NCBI GenBank assembly: GCA_000828075.3 | Contig: JXCB02000002.1 | Coordinates: forward strand, 1,304,248 to 1,368,247 | Direction of reading: 5' to 3' | Origin: Tolypothrix campylonemoides VB511288 | Lineage (GTDB): Bacteria; Cyanobacteriota; Cyanobacteriia; Cyanobacteriales; Nostocaceae | DNA length: 64,000 nucleotides | In this document: piece after piece, positions 19,545 through 28,519 of the stretch | Numbering within the stretch: position 1 is the stretch's first letter | Layout of the letters: each line of letters opens with the position of its first letter | The notes under the pieces: model-generated | Told to the model about the DNA's origin: nothing | Databases searched by the model: none | Seen by the model: only the letters and a program-made list of their open reading frames with translations | Program-made: the position numbers and the translations under genes

Positions 19545-19852
19545 CTATTAGCTATCAACTATCAGCTTGAGTATTAAATTATTTATATTTTGTGGGCTGG
19601 GTTGAGTAAGTAAACCCAGCTTATTTATTGCCTTTCACACCCTAGCTCCAGAAATTATAAGGTTTGGATATTTTAATAGATAAGCTACGTATAATATCAT
19701 GTTTTTATGATTTTTGATATGAAAAAAGAAAAAGTTAATTATTAGAAAAAATAAAAATTTTTATTAACAATTTTATCCCTTATAGGGGGATTGCTCGGCA
19801 TCAACAAATCTGCGTTTAATAATGATGTAATAACTCAATTAAGGAAATTGAG
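19545..19852. other. AT-rich leader of the DUF4198 gene
   Basis: Beyond the terminator the spacer is very AT-rich (19670-19790) with a small dyad at CCCTTATAGGGG (about 19777-19788) that could belong to a regulator site, about 65 bp upstream of the start codon. The ribosome-binding site AAGGAAATTGAG overlaps the region just before ATG 19853. No riboswitch was recognised. Confidence 0.4.
19596..19627 (+). terminator. Intrinsic terminator after the oxidoreductase
   Basis: 8-bp stem GCTGGGTT/AACCCAGC with a 9-nt loop, followed by TTATTTATT. It lies 51 bp after the stop codon. Confidence 0.72.
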
Positions 19853-20623
19853 ATGGTTATCCGCAGTTTGAAAAAATTGCTCTTGGCAGGTGCAATTCTA
19901 CCATTGCTTTTGCAACCAGCTTCAGCACACGTCGTCTGGTTTGATTATCAAAATGGAGAATACAATCTATTATATGGTCATCCAGAAGAAGGACCGCTAC
20001 CTTATTCTCCGGCAAAACTTAAGGAAGCCACAGCTTATGATGCAACAAGACAGGTAGTGCCATTTACTATTAATCAGAAACAAGATGGACTTTCTCTTAC
20101 TCCTGACAGCGAAATAGCGGCGTTAACTGCATTTTTTGATAATGGCTATTATGCCAGAATATCCGAAAACCAATCTCGCAATATTTCAGAAGCAGAAATA
20201 AGTCAATACCAAAATGTGAGTCATAATCTGAAGTACACCAAAGCTCTTTATGATTGGTCTGACACTCTAGCGCAACCCTTCAACCAACCACTGGAAATTA
20301 TACCTTTGGAAAATCCTTTTGCAGTTCAGGAAGGAGACAGCCTGGAAGTTCAAGTATACTATCAAGGACAACCACGTTCAGATGTGACAGTAGAATACTT
20401 GGGTCAAGAAGTCCCTGAAGGTAACAACGGCATTTTTTCCATCCCTATTGGTGTTGGAGGGTTGCAACAAATTGAAACCAGCTACTCGTTTTTGTCAGAT
20501 ACGAACCTGAGAATTTCTTACGAAAGTAGCTTTACAGCGCAAAAAATCTCTGTTTTTGAACCATCGGCATTACTTGGTCTTGGTGTAGTTGGTTTGCTGG
20601 CATTACGCAAAAAAAAGAATTGA
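19853..20623 (+). CDS. Secreted DUF4198-like protein with PEP-CTERM-like tail
   Basis: 256 residues. A signal peptide (about 1-25, cleaved after ASA, mature start HVVWFDYQNGEY) is followed by a beta-rich domain like the DUF4198/NikM-type periplasmic family linked to nickel or cobalt uptake. The extreme C-terminus FEPSALLGLGVVGLLALRKKK has the layout of a PEP-CTERM sorting signal (short motif, hydrophobic helix, basic end), with Phe-Glu-Pro in place of Pro-Glu-Pro. That predicts exosortase processing or a membrane anchor. The mature protein starts with His, a possible amino-terminal metal ligand. It is followed 64 bp later by an FmdE-like gene, supporting a joint role in metal handling. Confidence 0.75.
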   Translation: MVIRSLKKLLLAGAILPLLLQPASAHVVWFDYQNGEYNLLYGHPEEGPLPYSPAKLKEATAYDATRQVVPFTINQKQDGLSLTPDSEIAALTAFFDNGYYARISENQSRNISEAEISQYQNVSHNLKYTKALYDWSDTLAQPFNQPLEIIPLENPFAVQEGDSLEVQVYYQGQPRSDVTVEYLGQEVPEGNNGIFSIPIGVGGLQQIETSYSFLSDTNLRISYESSFTAQKISVFEPSALLGLGVVGLLALRKKKN

Positions 20624-20687
20624 ACTTAACAGTCGAATTGAAATAAAGAATTTAGCTTAACACCCAATTTGTCATTTTGAATTTTGG

Positions 20688-21206
20688 ATGATTTTTGTGC
20701 AAGCCCTAAATAAGCCAACTTTATTCATCAGTTTATTAGCTTGTTTTTGTCTGACATTTTCTCTTATTGAAGTGAGGGCAGAAACACCAGAAGAGTGGGT
20801 AACATTAGGGAAACGAGTTCATGGTGGGTTTGGAACTTATATTGCCTTAGGCATTAGGATTGGATTAGATGCTAAGGAAAGGCTGAAAGCACAACCACGC
20901 GATTTAGATGTGACTTATCAAGATGGAGCAAATTCACCTTGTCCTTGCGTCGTTGATGGCATTATGATTGCGACAGTCGCCACACCCGGGCAAAATTTGC
21001 TGCGTGTTTTGCCAAGTAAAACCAATGGGGATTTGTTTGGAGTCGCCGTAATTAAGCACAAAAAAACAGGAGAGTCTCTTCGCTACACAATACCCAATTC
21101 TGCTAGAGTGCTGCTGGATGGTTGGAACAAGGACAAAAAGGGAATAGAGCGCTATGATGCTGTCATGAAAGCCCCCCAAGCATCTCTTTTTCAGATAGAA
21201 GAATAA
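20688..21206 (+). CDS. Secreted FmdE-like putative metal-binding protein
   Basis: 172 residues with an N-terminal signal segment (about 9-31, cleavage near VRA). The remainder resembles the FmdE domain: HGGFGTYIALGIRIGLDA (His45), then PCPCVVDGIM (Cys85, Cys87, Asp90) and TPGQNLLRV. In FmdE proteins these His/Cys residues bind metal. FmdE is named after a formylmethanofuran dehydrogenase subunit, but methanogenesis is excluded here; stand-alone exported copies are likely metal chaperones. Probably co-transcribed with the DUF4198 gene. Confidence 0.72.
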   Translation: MIFVQALNKPTLFISLLACFCLTFSLIEVRAETPEEWVTLGKRVHGGFGTYIALGIRIGLDAKERLKAQPRDLDVTYQDGANSPCPCVVDGIMIATVATPGQNLLRVLPSKTNGDLFGVAVIKHKKTGESLRYTIPNSARVLLDGWNKDKKGIERYDAVMKAPQASLFQIEE

Positions 21207-21258
21207 GTTTAAAAATATTCAATAAATATTCAATCATAGGTCTATCGTTGCCTTAGGC

Positions 21259-21391
21259 TATAGCAGCCCAAAATGATTTGTGAAATCTGCCATACAGAGT
21301 ATTGACCGTTGAGTGTTGAGTGTTGACTGTCAACTGTTAACCGTCAACGGCCACCACGGATATTTTTCACAACTCAAATAGGATTGCTATA
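21259..21391. mobile_element. Miniature inverted-repeat element, TATAGCA family, copy A
   Basis: About 28-bp imperfect terminal inverted repeats: TATAGCAGCCCAAAATGATT at the left, and the complement of TATAGCAATCCTATTTGAGT at the right, extending into TTGTGAAA on both sides. The core (about 21300-21352) has tandem GTTGAGT/TTGACTGTCAACTG units forming its own dyad. TA dinucleotides at both edges suit a TA target. Related copies lie at 26809 and 57557. Confidence 0.65.
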
Positions 21392-21489
21392 TAGCTGAAG
21401 CAGGTTCTAATACAGTTCAGGACTCAGTCGTCAGAGAAAAGTAAAATTTGCTCTCTGTCTGGCTTTTAGACAAGAGGATTGTACTTCAT

Positions 21490-21708
21490 TTACTTGGGAT
21501 GGGCTGTATAAAAGTCATTGGGGTCTATGTCAACAGGAAATAAAAAAATTTCCCGATTTGAGAGCAATGCCTGATAACAAAGGTTAATTGCTTTGTTCAA
21601 GGTACAAAATTTGATTGGAATCCATCTGCCGTCGAAGAAAAAGTAGACAACAACTCGGGTCGCTATGTACTCTTCCAACGGGAGTGGAATTTGCCAAGGT
21701 GAGAACAC
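21490..21708 (-). CDS. Small hypothetical protein
   Basis: 72 residues with a protein-like composition (WQIPLPLEEYIATRVVVYFF, then LNKAINLCYQALLS). It ends NDFYTAHPK. No membrane helix or cofactor motif. It reads like a conserved cyanobacterial small protein but I cannot name a family. No strong ribosome-binding site is visible before ATG 21708. Flanked by a miniature element and by the LacI gene on the same strand. Confidence 0.45.
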   Translation of the reverse strand: MFSPWQIPLPLEEYIATRVVVYFFFDGRWIPIKFCTLNKAINLCYQALLSNREIFLFPVDIDPNDFYTAHPK

Positions 21709-21810
21709 AAGCTAAAACTAATATTATGTACTAATAAGTACTAATAGTTTGCGGTTGCAGAAAGTTATTGCAACAGTCGCAAGTAAGATTTTTTATAATT
21801 TATCTCAGGT

Positions 21811-22980
21811 TTATCTCAACTGTATTGGAGCAGGTCCTGACGATTCTCGCACAACTAGTTTCGTCTCAAGAACCTTATGCGGATTTTCATTTAAGTCAAA
21901 CACACCGCCCATTACGAAATCTGGTATTTTGTCTGTCGTGGCAGTAGCAGTTTTGTGTGAATCCCTATCAGCAATTGAAATACCAAGAAGCAGTTCAGCC
22001 GCGATCGCCCCTTTTTCAATAAGTGGTTGCTGGATTGTTGTTAAAGATGGTCGGATCACAGATGCCAAGGGAATATCATCGAAACCAACAATCGATAAAT
22101 CTTTTGGAACAGACAAACCAAGATGTTCTGCGGCACGTAAAGCGCCAATCGCCAGAATGTCACACATGGCAAGAATCCCAGTTGGTCTTGGATCTTGTTT
22201 GAGTAAAGTCAGCGCAACTTCAAAAGCATCATTTTCACTGTTTCTAGGCGGACACTCTACAATCGGAACTTTGTTAAAGTCAAGACCAGCCTCTCGCATT
22301 GCATCTTCGTAACCGCGTAGGCGCAGCAGCGAAATCTCAAACGCAGCGCGTTCGAGTCGTTGGCTATTGACTGGACCTACATACGAGTCAGACAGCAAAT
22401 CCATCGCGATAATCCCCAGTCGTCTGTGATTGAGACCAAGTAAGTGCAGGGCGGCTTCACGAGCTGCTTTGTGATCATCAATGCGAACCAACGGAACGCC
22501 GCTTAGGTTTGGCTGATCGACTACGATGACTGGCAGTTTTCTTTCCAAGACTTTCGCCACAGCTTCGCTATCATCTGGCATCGAGTAGACAATGAATCCA
22601 TCTACTGCCGCTTGCTGGATTGTCATTTGCGCTACATCACTTTCTAGGGTAGGTACGATCAACAGACTTGCTTTCACCTTTTCACACACGCTAGAAACAC
22701 CTTGTAAAAAGGCGATCGCCACAGGATCTTGAAAAGCGTATGGCAGTGCTTCAGAAAAGACTAAGCCAATCACACCTGTTTTTCCTGTTCGTAACATCCG
22801 CCCCATGGGATTTGGACCTGCATAACCCATTTGCTTTGCCATTGCCAGCACTCTTTCCCGCAATTCTGCAGATATCTGGTCAGGTCGATTAAAAGCGTTC
22901 GATACCGTAGTTCGCGACACTCCCATCGCCTTAGCTATATCCTGTAAAGTCACGGATTTCAGTGCCTTATCCTGCTGCAT
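21811..22980 (-). CDS. LacI/GalR-family transcriptional regulator
   Basis: 389 residues. The N-terminal helix-turn-helix reads VTLQDIAKAMGVSRTTVSNA (about 10-29), followed by the hinge helix and a periplasmic-binding-protein-like sensor domain (about 65-370). It is divergent from an MFS transporter 149 bp away. A perfect 14-bp palindrome with the central CG typical of LacI-family sites lies just after the transporter promoter, so it most likely represses the transporter and perhaps itself. The ligand is probably a small sugar or similar solute; this is inference. LacI regulators are uncommon in cyanobacteria, so lateral acquisition is possible. Confidence 0.92.
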   Translation of the reverse strand: MQQDKALKSVTLQDIAKAMGVSRTTVSNAFNRPDQISAELRERVLAMAKQMGYAGPNPMGRMLRTGKTGVIGLVFSEALPYAFQDPVAIAFLQGVSSVCEKVKASLLIVPTLESDVAQMTIQQAAVDGFIVYSMPDDSEAVAKVLERKLPVIVVDQPNLSGVPLVRIDDHKAAREAALHLLGLNHRRLGIIAMDLLSDSYVGPVNSQRLERAAFEISLLRLRGYEDAMREAGLDFNKVPIVECPPRNSENDAFEVALTLLKQDPRPTGILAMCDILAIGALRAAEHLGLSVPKDLSIVGFDDIPLASVIRPSLTTIQQPLIEKGAIAAELLLGISIADRDSHKTATATTDKIPDFVMGGVFDLNENPHKVLETKLVVRESSGPAPIQLR

Positions 22981-23035
22981 ACGTTTGATAACAATCTTTC
23001 CTCAATTTTGCCGCGCTTATTGCATCAAAGAGTTC

Positions 23036-23064
23036 TTGATCGTTCAAGAAAACATCTTTAAAAT
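23036..23064 (+). promoter_or_regulatory. Candidate sigma70-type promoter of the MFS gene
   Basis: TTGATC (23036-23041), 17-bp spacer, TAAAAT (23059-23064). Transcription would start near 23071, about 60 bp before the MFS start codon. Confidence 0.5.
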
Positions 23065-23078
23065 AGTTTGTGTCTTAT

Positions 23079-23092
23079 CTGAATCGATTCAG
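23079..23092. promoter_or_regulatory. LacI-family operator palindrome
   Basis: Perfect 14-bp palindrome CTGAATCGATTCAG with a central CG, 15 bp downstream of the candidate -10 box. This is where a LacI-type repressor would block the transporter promoter. Confidence 0.7.
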
Positions 23093-23129
23093 AGATGCCG
23101 TTCACTATACTCCATACTGAGGATTTCTC

Positions 23130-24314
23130 ATGAGAACTTATCAACAGGGGCGCTGGATTGGAGTGGCGATCGCATTCTACGCCTTTATCGCCATCGGCAT
23201 TGCTGAGGGAGGTCTGGGAGTGCTGCTGCCTTCAATCCTGTCCACCTATCACCTCACCCCTGCAACCGTTACATTCTTGTTCATTAGCCAAATCGTGGGT
23301 TATGTCGTTGCTGCACTAACCAGTAGCCTAATCAGCACCCGACTGGGGCTTGCCCGAATGCTGTTGTTCGCCTCGGTTACGCTTACGAGTGCGCTGATCA
23401 TCTACGCGCTTACCCCTTACTGGTTCGTCATGGTTGCCGCTGGAACACTACTGGGTCTTGGAATCGGATTGATTGATGCTGGTATTAATGCCTACATCGT
23501 TAATGACCAACGCAATGCTAATCTCATTGGTGTGTTGCATGCCTTCTATGGGATTGGTGCATTACTCGGACCTGCTGTTGCCACTGCGCTTCTTTTGCTA
23601 GGGCTTGGCTGGCGGCTCATCTACCTGGTGTTTGCTTGTGTTGTAGGACTGCTAGTTGCAGGAGTCCTTTGGACTGTTGTGCATCGCTATGCTCCCATGA
23701 CTGTGCGAGTTACAGCATCCGATACGAATGCTTGGGCAAATCTACGTTCAGCCCTTAGAACACCCGTAGTCCTTGTAACAGGGCTGTTCCTGCTAGTCTA
23801 CGTGGGTACGGAAGCATCTCTGGGCAACTGGGCTTACACAGTTCAGCATATTGGTCGTGGCATACCGGAGGTAGTTGCAGGTTACAGCGTCACTGCTTAC
23901 TGGCTAGGGTTGACAATTGGGCGCTTCAGCCTTGGGTTCTTTATGCAGCGACTTGGTGCAGTTCGCACACTTGATATTTCCTTAGTATTGCTAGTAGGTG
24001 CTTTAGTGATGTGGTGGTTATTACCAAATCAATTATTGAGCTTGCCTTGGATTGGTTTTGCCTTAGCTGCCATCTTTCCGGCAACAATCTGGTTAGTGCC
24101 ACAGCGCGTACCCACTTCGCTTGTACCAGCAACAATTGGGTTTGTCACGAGTGTTGCCAGTTTGGGTGCAGCCACTATACCAACTGCCGCTGGTTGGGTA
24201 GCAGCTCGTGCTGGTTTGGAGACTATTCCAGCGTTAATGGTACCATTGGTAATTCTTATGGCTGTTCTGCATCGGTGGTTGGTGCGCCATAGTTTGAGAT
24301 CCGGAAAAACCTGA
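23130..24314 (+). CDS. Major facilitator superfamily transporter
   Basis: 394 residues, strongly hydrophobic with about 12 predicted membrane helices in two halves. The N-terminal half carries the loop STRLGLARM typical of MFS loop 2-3. Conserved Gly-rich helices (GTLLGLGIGLIDAGINAY) and an Asn/Asp in helix 4 are reminiscent of the FucP-like sugar porters, but the substrate cannot be fixed. It begins at ATG 23130, controlled by the operator just upstream, and is divergent from the LacI regulator. Confidence 0.88.
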   Translation: MRTYQQGRWIGVAIAFYAFIAIGIAEGGLGVLLPSILSTYHLTPATVTFLFISQIVGYVVAALTSSLISTRLGLARMLLFASVTLTSALIIYALTPYWFVMVAAGTLLGLGIGLIDAGINAYIVNDQRNANLIGVLHAFYGIGALLGPAVATALLLLGLGWRLIYLVFACVVGLLVAGVLWTVVHRYAPMTVRVTASDTNAWANLRSALRTPVVLVTGLFLLVYVGTEASLGNWAYTVQHIGRGIPEVVAGYSVTAYWLGLTIGRFSLGFFMQRLGAVRTLDISLVLLVGALVMWWLLPNQLLSLPWIGFALAAIFPATIWLVPQRVPTSLVPATIGFVTSVASLGAATIPTAAGWVAARAGLETIPALMVPLVILMAVLHRWLVRHSLRSGKT

Positions 24315-24527
24315 TCGCGCAATGTATTTATAAAATGTATTTTATGGAAACTTATCTTTACCGCGTCTTTATGAAAGATTTAGAATTCTTTCCCCATTAC
24401 GATTGACGAATAAATAACATTAAGAAAACCGTTCGTTTACTTTTTGTTAATTCCTCTTGTTTAACCGTTTAGCAGTAGCTAATGGTTCACTTATCAATTA
24501 ATAAAAAGACAGATAACATGGGTCATT

Positions 24528-26054
24528 ATGAAGAGACGCAAAATTTTTAGCCAATTATCCAACCTAGATAAATCAGTACTTCCCGGAGATTTTATCCTAG
24601 TCATTCTTAGCATTTTAGTGGTGCTAGTAGCTACACTGTTTCCCTTTAATTTCTCCTTTCCAGATACTTTTTCACTATCAGAACTTGTTGCCAGTTTTGA
24701 CAACTCAAGTTTTTTTAAAGACCAGGTAAACAATGTTTTGTTGTTTGCGCCTTTAGGCTTCGGTTTTGCCAGTCTCTTACAGAGAATAAGGATGAAACCG
24801 ACAATTCAATTTTTAGCAGTTATACTTGTGAGTGCAGGCTTATCATTCACAGTTGAAGCATTGCAAGTGTTTCTGCCTTCAAGAACACCTACTCCTGCCG
24901 ATATTTTTAACAATACGATAGGTGGATTGGTAGGTTTAATTTGCTTTTATCTATGGAACCCACAAAGCTTTATCTATACCTTAATACATAGAGAAAATAG
25001 TAGAGCTAGCAACTCTATCAAAAAACTAACTTTATTTTTTGTTGGATACATACTCATATCATTTCTGATTTCAATTGCCTGGCAACATACAACTAATTTG
25101 AGCAATTGGTCTTTGAACTATCCACTTTTAATAGGCAATGAGCAAACAGGTGATAGACCTTGGCAGGGATATGTTTCAGAAGTTTCTATTGCTGACAGAG
25201 CAATTTCTAAAAATGAAGTTTCACAAGTATTGAATCACCAAAATGACTCGAAGACTATCGGAAAGTCTTTGGTAGCTTCCTATGAATTAACTGGTAAAGG
25301 AAGTTATCAGGATCGTAGTGGTCAACTTCCCGAACTACTATCAATCGGGCAGTCACCAGACATTGAAGATGAAAAAGGTGTTGCTTTGAGTTCCAGCCAT
25401 TGGCTAAAAACAAGAGAGCCTGTGACCTTATTGAGTGAAAGGATACGTGAAAATTCTCAGTTTACAATAATCACTACCGTTGCTACTGCTGATACAGACC
25501 AGACTGGACCTGCACGGATAATCTCACTTTCAGGTGATTCTCTTCATCGCAATTTTACACTGGGACAGCAGGGAAGTGACCTAGACTTACGAATACGAAC
25601 ACCCATAACTGGAGCAAACGGGGCAGACACAAAATTAAGTATTCCTGGTATTTTTGCAGATACTCGCCCCCATCAGATAGTCATCACTTATTCTGGGGCG
25701 ACTATCCAAGTTTACGTAGATAAATCACAAAATACCTATTCTTTGAATTTGCTGGAATTAGTTCCAAAAGAACAGAAAATTTTTTACTATGGACTGACTT
25801 TTATCCCTCTAGGGCTTTGCTTAGCGCTTTTGACGAGTCTTGCCAAAAGAAAGTTAAGTTTTAATAAATTATTGCTTGCTAGCGGAATATTATTACCTTC
25901 TTTGATATTAGAAGGTATTTTGGTAAGTGATAGCGGCAAAAGCCTTAGCCTGAAAAACCTGTTACTTGGTATATTATTTACAGCCGGGACGACACTAATT
26001 TTGAGATGGCGGGCTTCGATGGTGCTGAGAAAAGCAGCCCTAAACAGGGTATAA
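24528..26054 (+). CDS. VanZ-like membrane protein fused to a LamG-like domain
   Basis: 508 residues. The N-terminal part (about 20-145) has four membrane helices with VanZ hallmarks: DQVNNVLLFAPLGFGFA and the S-x-TVEALQVFLPSRTPTPADI block ending NTIGGLVG. A middle exported region (about 190-415) resembles a concanavalin/LamG jelly roll (SEVSIADRAIS, RIISLSGDS, VDKSQNTYSLN). Three further helices close the protein. VanZ proteins are linked to glycopeptide tolerance and cell-envelope biology, but most are uncharacterised. A glycan-sensing or envelope role is inferred from the fusion. Single gene with its own spacers. Confidence 0.78.
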   Translation: MKRRKIFSQLSNLDKSVLPGDFILVILSILVVLVATLFPFNFSFPDTFSLSELVASFDNSSFFKDQVNNVLLFAPLGFGFASLLQRIRMKPTIQFLAVILVSAGLSFTVEALQVFLPSRTPTPADIFNNTIGGLVGLICFYLWNPQSFIYTLIHRENSRASNSIKKLTLFFVGYILISFLISIAWQHTTNLSNWSLNYPLLIGNEQTGDRPWQGYVSEVSIADRAISKNEVSQVLNHQNDSKTIGKSLVASYELTGKGSYQDRSGQLPELLSIGQSPDIEDEKGVALSSSHWLKTREPVTLLSERIRENSQFTIITTVATADTDQTGPARIISLSGDSLHRNFTLGQQGSDLDLRIRTPITGANGADTKLSIPGIFADTRPHQIVITYSGATIQVYVDKSQNTYSLNLLELVPKEQKIFYYGLTFIPLGLCLALLTSLAKRKLSFNKLLLASGILLPSLILEGILVSDSGKSLSLKNLLLGILFTAGTTLILRWRASMVLRKAALNRV

Positions 26055-26146
26055 AGTCGAGTTAAAGAAGTCTGATTGTTGGGCATCGCGCGATCGCCCA
26101 ACACAAACAATAGACTTCCTACATTCATTCAAAAAAAAGAATAATT

Positions 26147-26169
26147 AACCACAGATGGACACAGATGGA
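26147..26169. repeat. Partial copy of an ACAGATGGACACAGATG repeat
   Basis: AACCACAGATGGACACAGAT matches one arm of the larger inverted repeat at 28345-28409. Probably a fragment of the same dispersed family. Confidence 0.55.
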
Positions 26170-26200
26170 ATCAAAGAAATGTAATCTTGTTTAATGGTAT

Positions 26201-26755
26201 CTATCGACTTTCTGAACAGAAAATTTCCATTGTGTTCTCGTCTTCCAGAAATTCCGGTATTTTAATGATAAATGGCAAGTCAGCTCCTGTAAGACCCCGT
26301 TTGATGCGTTCTGGTGTTTCTGAAAAAACCACAAATAGAGGATATATAATATTCGTCCCCTCACTAAGTATGTGTGTGTAGTGGTTAGGCATAAGCCACT
26401 CATAGTCCTTGTCTAGCCAAACCTCTGTTTGTCGCCAACGTCCCAAAAAGTCAGAAAAATCTTCATCGGGACGATGAATAAAAATGAGAATTTCAGGTGA
26501 TGTTTTGATTTTCCATTCTGGATCACACATTAAAATAGCTAAATCACAAGGTAAGCGAGTTGCTTCTGCTACTGTAGTCACGTTACCACGAAGACGGGCT
26601 ATTGGAAGTGGAATAGTGATCACGCTTTCATCTGGACGACGCAAACTAGGAATCATTTCCAGATAGGGACGATGCTGCTTCAACAAGGCGATCGCCGCAA
26701 TCTGATTACTGTACTCTGCTAAGCAAGCTTCGTAATGCGATTTTTGCACCGGCAT
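26201..26755 (-). CDS. Hypothetical protein
   Basis: 184 residues, soluble, no recognised motif. The composition (many Pro, Arg, Glu, Trp) and absence of frameshifts support a real gene. It starts MPVQKSHYEACLAEYSNQ and includes RRPDESVITIPLPIARLRG and HRPDEDFSDFLGRW. Flanked upstream by a tandem AAATTCA repeat and a miniature element. I cannot assign a function; it may be a cyanobacteria-specific family. Confidence 0.7.
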   Translation of the reverse strand: MPVQKSHYEACLAEYSNQIAAIALLKQHRPYLEMIPSLRRPDESVITIPLPIARLRGNVTTVAEATRLPCDLAILMCDPEWKIKTSPEILIFIHRPDEDFSDFLGRWRQTEVWLDKDYEWLMPNHYTHILSEGTNIIYPLFVVFSETPERIKRGLTGADLPFIIKIPEFLEDENTMEIFCSESR

Positions 26756-26764
26756 AGATAAAAA

Positions 26765-26796
26765 AATTCAAAATTCAAAATTCAAAATTCAAAATT
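26765..26796. repeat. Tandem AAATTCAA repeat
   Basis: Four copies of an 8-bp AAAATTCA unit lie just upstream of the 26201-26755 gene, another short tandem repeat of the type scattered through the window. Confidence 0.75.
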
Positions 26797-26808
26797 ATCG
26801 GATTGATA

Positions 26809-26992
26809 TATAGCAATCCTAAATGATAAGCCCTGCGGGCACGCTGCGCGAACGTGAAATTCTCTCTTTTCTCTTTTCTTGGCGTGCTTGGCGTCTTGGT
26901 TCAGCAGTCCGGTCTTGGGGGTTTCCCCCATGAGGAACTGCTGAACCCGAAGGGCGGTTGATAATTTTCATAAATCAAATAGAACTGCTATA
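26809..26992. mobile_element. Miniature inverted-repeat element, TATAGCA family, copy B
   Basis: Ends TATAGCAATCCTAAATGAT (left) and the complement of TATAGCAGTTCTATTTGATT (right). The longer core (184 bp total) contains a GGGGG-TTT-CCCCC palindrome (about 26906-26950) that belongs to another repeat family, so it appears nested. No coding potential. TA lies at both edges. Confidence 0.6.
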
Positions 26993-27062
26993 GTCGTTAA
27001 AAAAATTAGAAATGATGAATTATAAATTTTTTTCTTATTTATCATTCATAATTTTTCTTTGC

Positions 27063-28277
27063 CTATCCCAAGGTATCGAATACCTTGAACATAGGCAGGT
27101 ACATCGACAGCAAAATTGTACCTACCATCCCCCCCAAAACCACAATCATCACTGGCTCCAAAACGCTGGTTAGTGCTTTGACTGTCTGTTCGACTTCATC
27201 TTCATAAAAATCTGCAATTTTAATCAACATACTATCTAATTCACCAGTCTCCTCGCCGATACTAATCATTTGAATCGCCATAGAAGGAAAAACTTTTTCC
27301 TTTTGTAAAGCAAGACTAATCATACCTCCTTGTTGAATTTCTACACGTGCTGCATCAATAGCGTTGGCAATCACCTGATTTCCTGATGTTTCCCGCACAA
27401 TTTCTAAGCAAGTGAGAATTGGCACACCTGAACGAGTTAAAGAACCAAACGTCCGGCTAAAACGGGCAACGGATGATTTTTGGATTAAGTCACCAAACAA
27501 CGGCATTTTTAGATAAAGGCGGTCTATAGTTTCACGTCCAGTTGGTGTTTTGTAGTACTGTCTATAAGCAATTCCTGCTGCAATCACAATACCAATGACA
27601 AGCAACAGCCGCCAACTTCTCAAAATTTCACTTATCCATAACATAAACTGCGTTAGAGGAGGCAATGTAGTTCCTAATTCTTTAAAAACATTTGCAAAAA
27701 TAGGGATGAGAAAAACAGTCATCCCGATAAAAATGGCAACTGCCAAAAATCCTACAACAACTGGATAAGCCAGTGCTGATTTAATTTGATTTTGTAATCG
27801 AGCAACATCTTCTAACAATTTGGCTAAACGATTTAGTACTTCGTCCAAAACACCACCAACTTCGCCAGCCTCAACCATGCTGACATACAAATTATCAAAG
27901 CAATCAGGATGTTTCCGCATTGCCTCAGAAAGATTAATTCCACTTTGGACATCAGCGCTAATCCCCAAAAGAGCTTGTTTCAGTTTAGGGTTGTTACACT
28001 GCTCAGATAAAACACCCAAACTTCTAACAATTGCTACTCCCGCATTTACCAAAGCAGCAAATTGACGAGAAAACACGGCTTTATCCTTGACTGAAACGTT
28101 CGTAAATTTGGTTTGAAGTTGTTTGAAGTTAAAGCGTTGAGGTTGTTTTTTCAGGTCTTGAACTACGTAACCTCGCCGTTTAAGATTCATACGGGCTTGA
28201 GCTAAGGAATCAGCCCTAATTTTTTCTATTTTCGGTTTCCCTTGCAAGTCCCTAACACGGGCAATAAATGTTGGCAT
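27063..28277 (-). CDS. pilC: Type IV pilus inner-membrane platform protein PilC
   Basis: 404 residues with two T2SSF domains and three membrane segments, near 170-200 (VVVGFLAVAIFIGMTVFLIP), 220-235 and 375-395. The motifs VSMVEAGEVGGVLDEVLNRLA and ISIGEETGELDSML are the duplicated family signatures. PilC anchors the pilus motor in the cytoplasmic membrane and couples the PilB/PilT ATPases to pilin assembly. It is last of pilB-pilT-pilC, 242 bp after pilT, with a dispersed repeat in between. Confidence 0.96.
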   Translation of the reverse strand: MPTFIARVRDLQGKPKIEKIRADSLAQARMNLKRRGYVVQDLKKQPQRFNFKQLQTKFTNVSVKDKAVFSRQFAALVNAGVAIVRSLGVLSEQCNNPKLKQALLGISADVQSGINLSEAMRKHPDCFDNLYVSMVEAGEVGGVLDEVLNRLAKLLEDVARLQNQIKSALAYPVVVGFLAVAIFIGMTVFLIPIFANVFKELGTTLPPLTQFMLWISEILRSWRLLLVIGIVIAAGIAYRQYYKTPTGRETIDRLYLKMPLFGDLIQKSSVARFSRTFGSLTRSGVPILTCLEIVRETSGNQVIANAIDAARVEIQQGGMISLALQKEKVFPSMAIQMISIGEETGELDSMLIKIADFYEDEVEQTVKALTSVLEPVMIVVLGGMVGTILLSMYLPMFKVFDTLG

Positions 28278-28344
28278 ATTCTCAAAAATTCAAATAGTAG
28301 ATTAGTCATTCAACCTCTTTAAAAAGTCATTTTTATGATAATTA

Positions 28345-28409
28345 AACCATAGATGGACACAGATGAACACAGATGATTTATCTGCGTATATCTGTGTTTA
28401 TTTGCGGTT
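28345..28409. repeat. Dispersed inverted repeat between pilT and pilC
   Basis: An imperfect dyad whose arms AACCATAGATGGACACAGAT and TATCTGTGTTTATTTGCGGTT can pair to form a long hairpin in the pilT-pilC mRNA. A fragment recurs at 26147. It may lower pilC expression relative to pilT, but this is inference. Confidence 0.6.
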
Positions 28410-28519
28410 ATAAATATCTATCAATCATACTTTTACAATAAGTCGAATCAGATTTGTTCAGTCAAATATGAATATGAAAAAGTATTTTTTATAGTTTTAT
28501 ACCTTTTGACTTTAACTTT

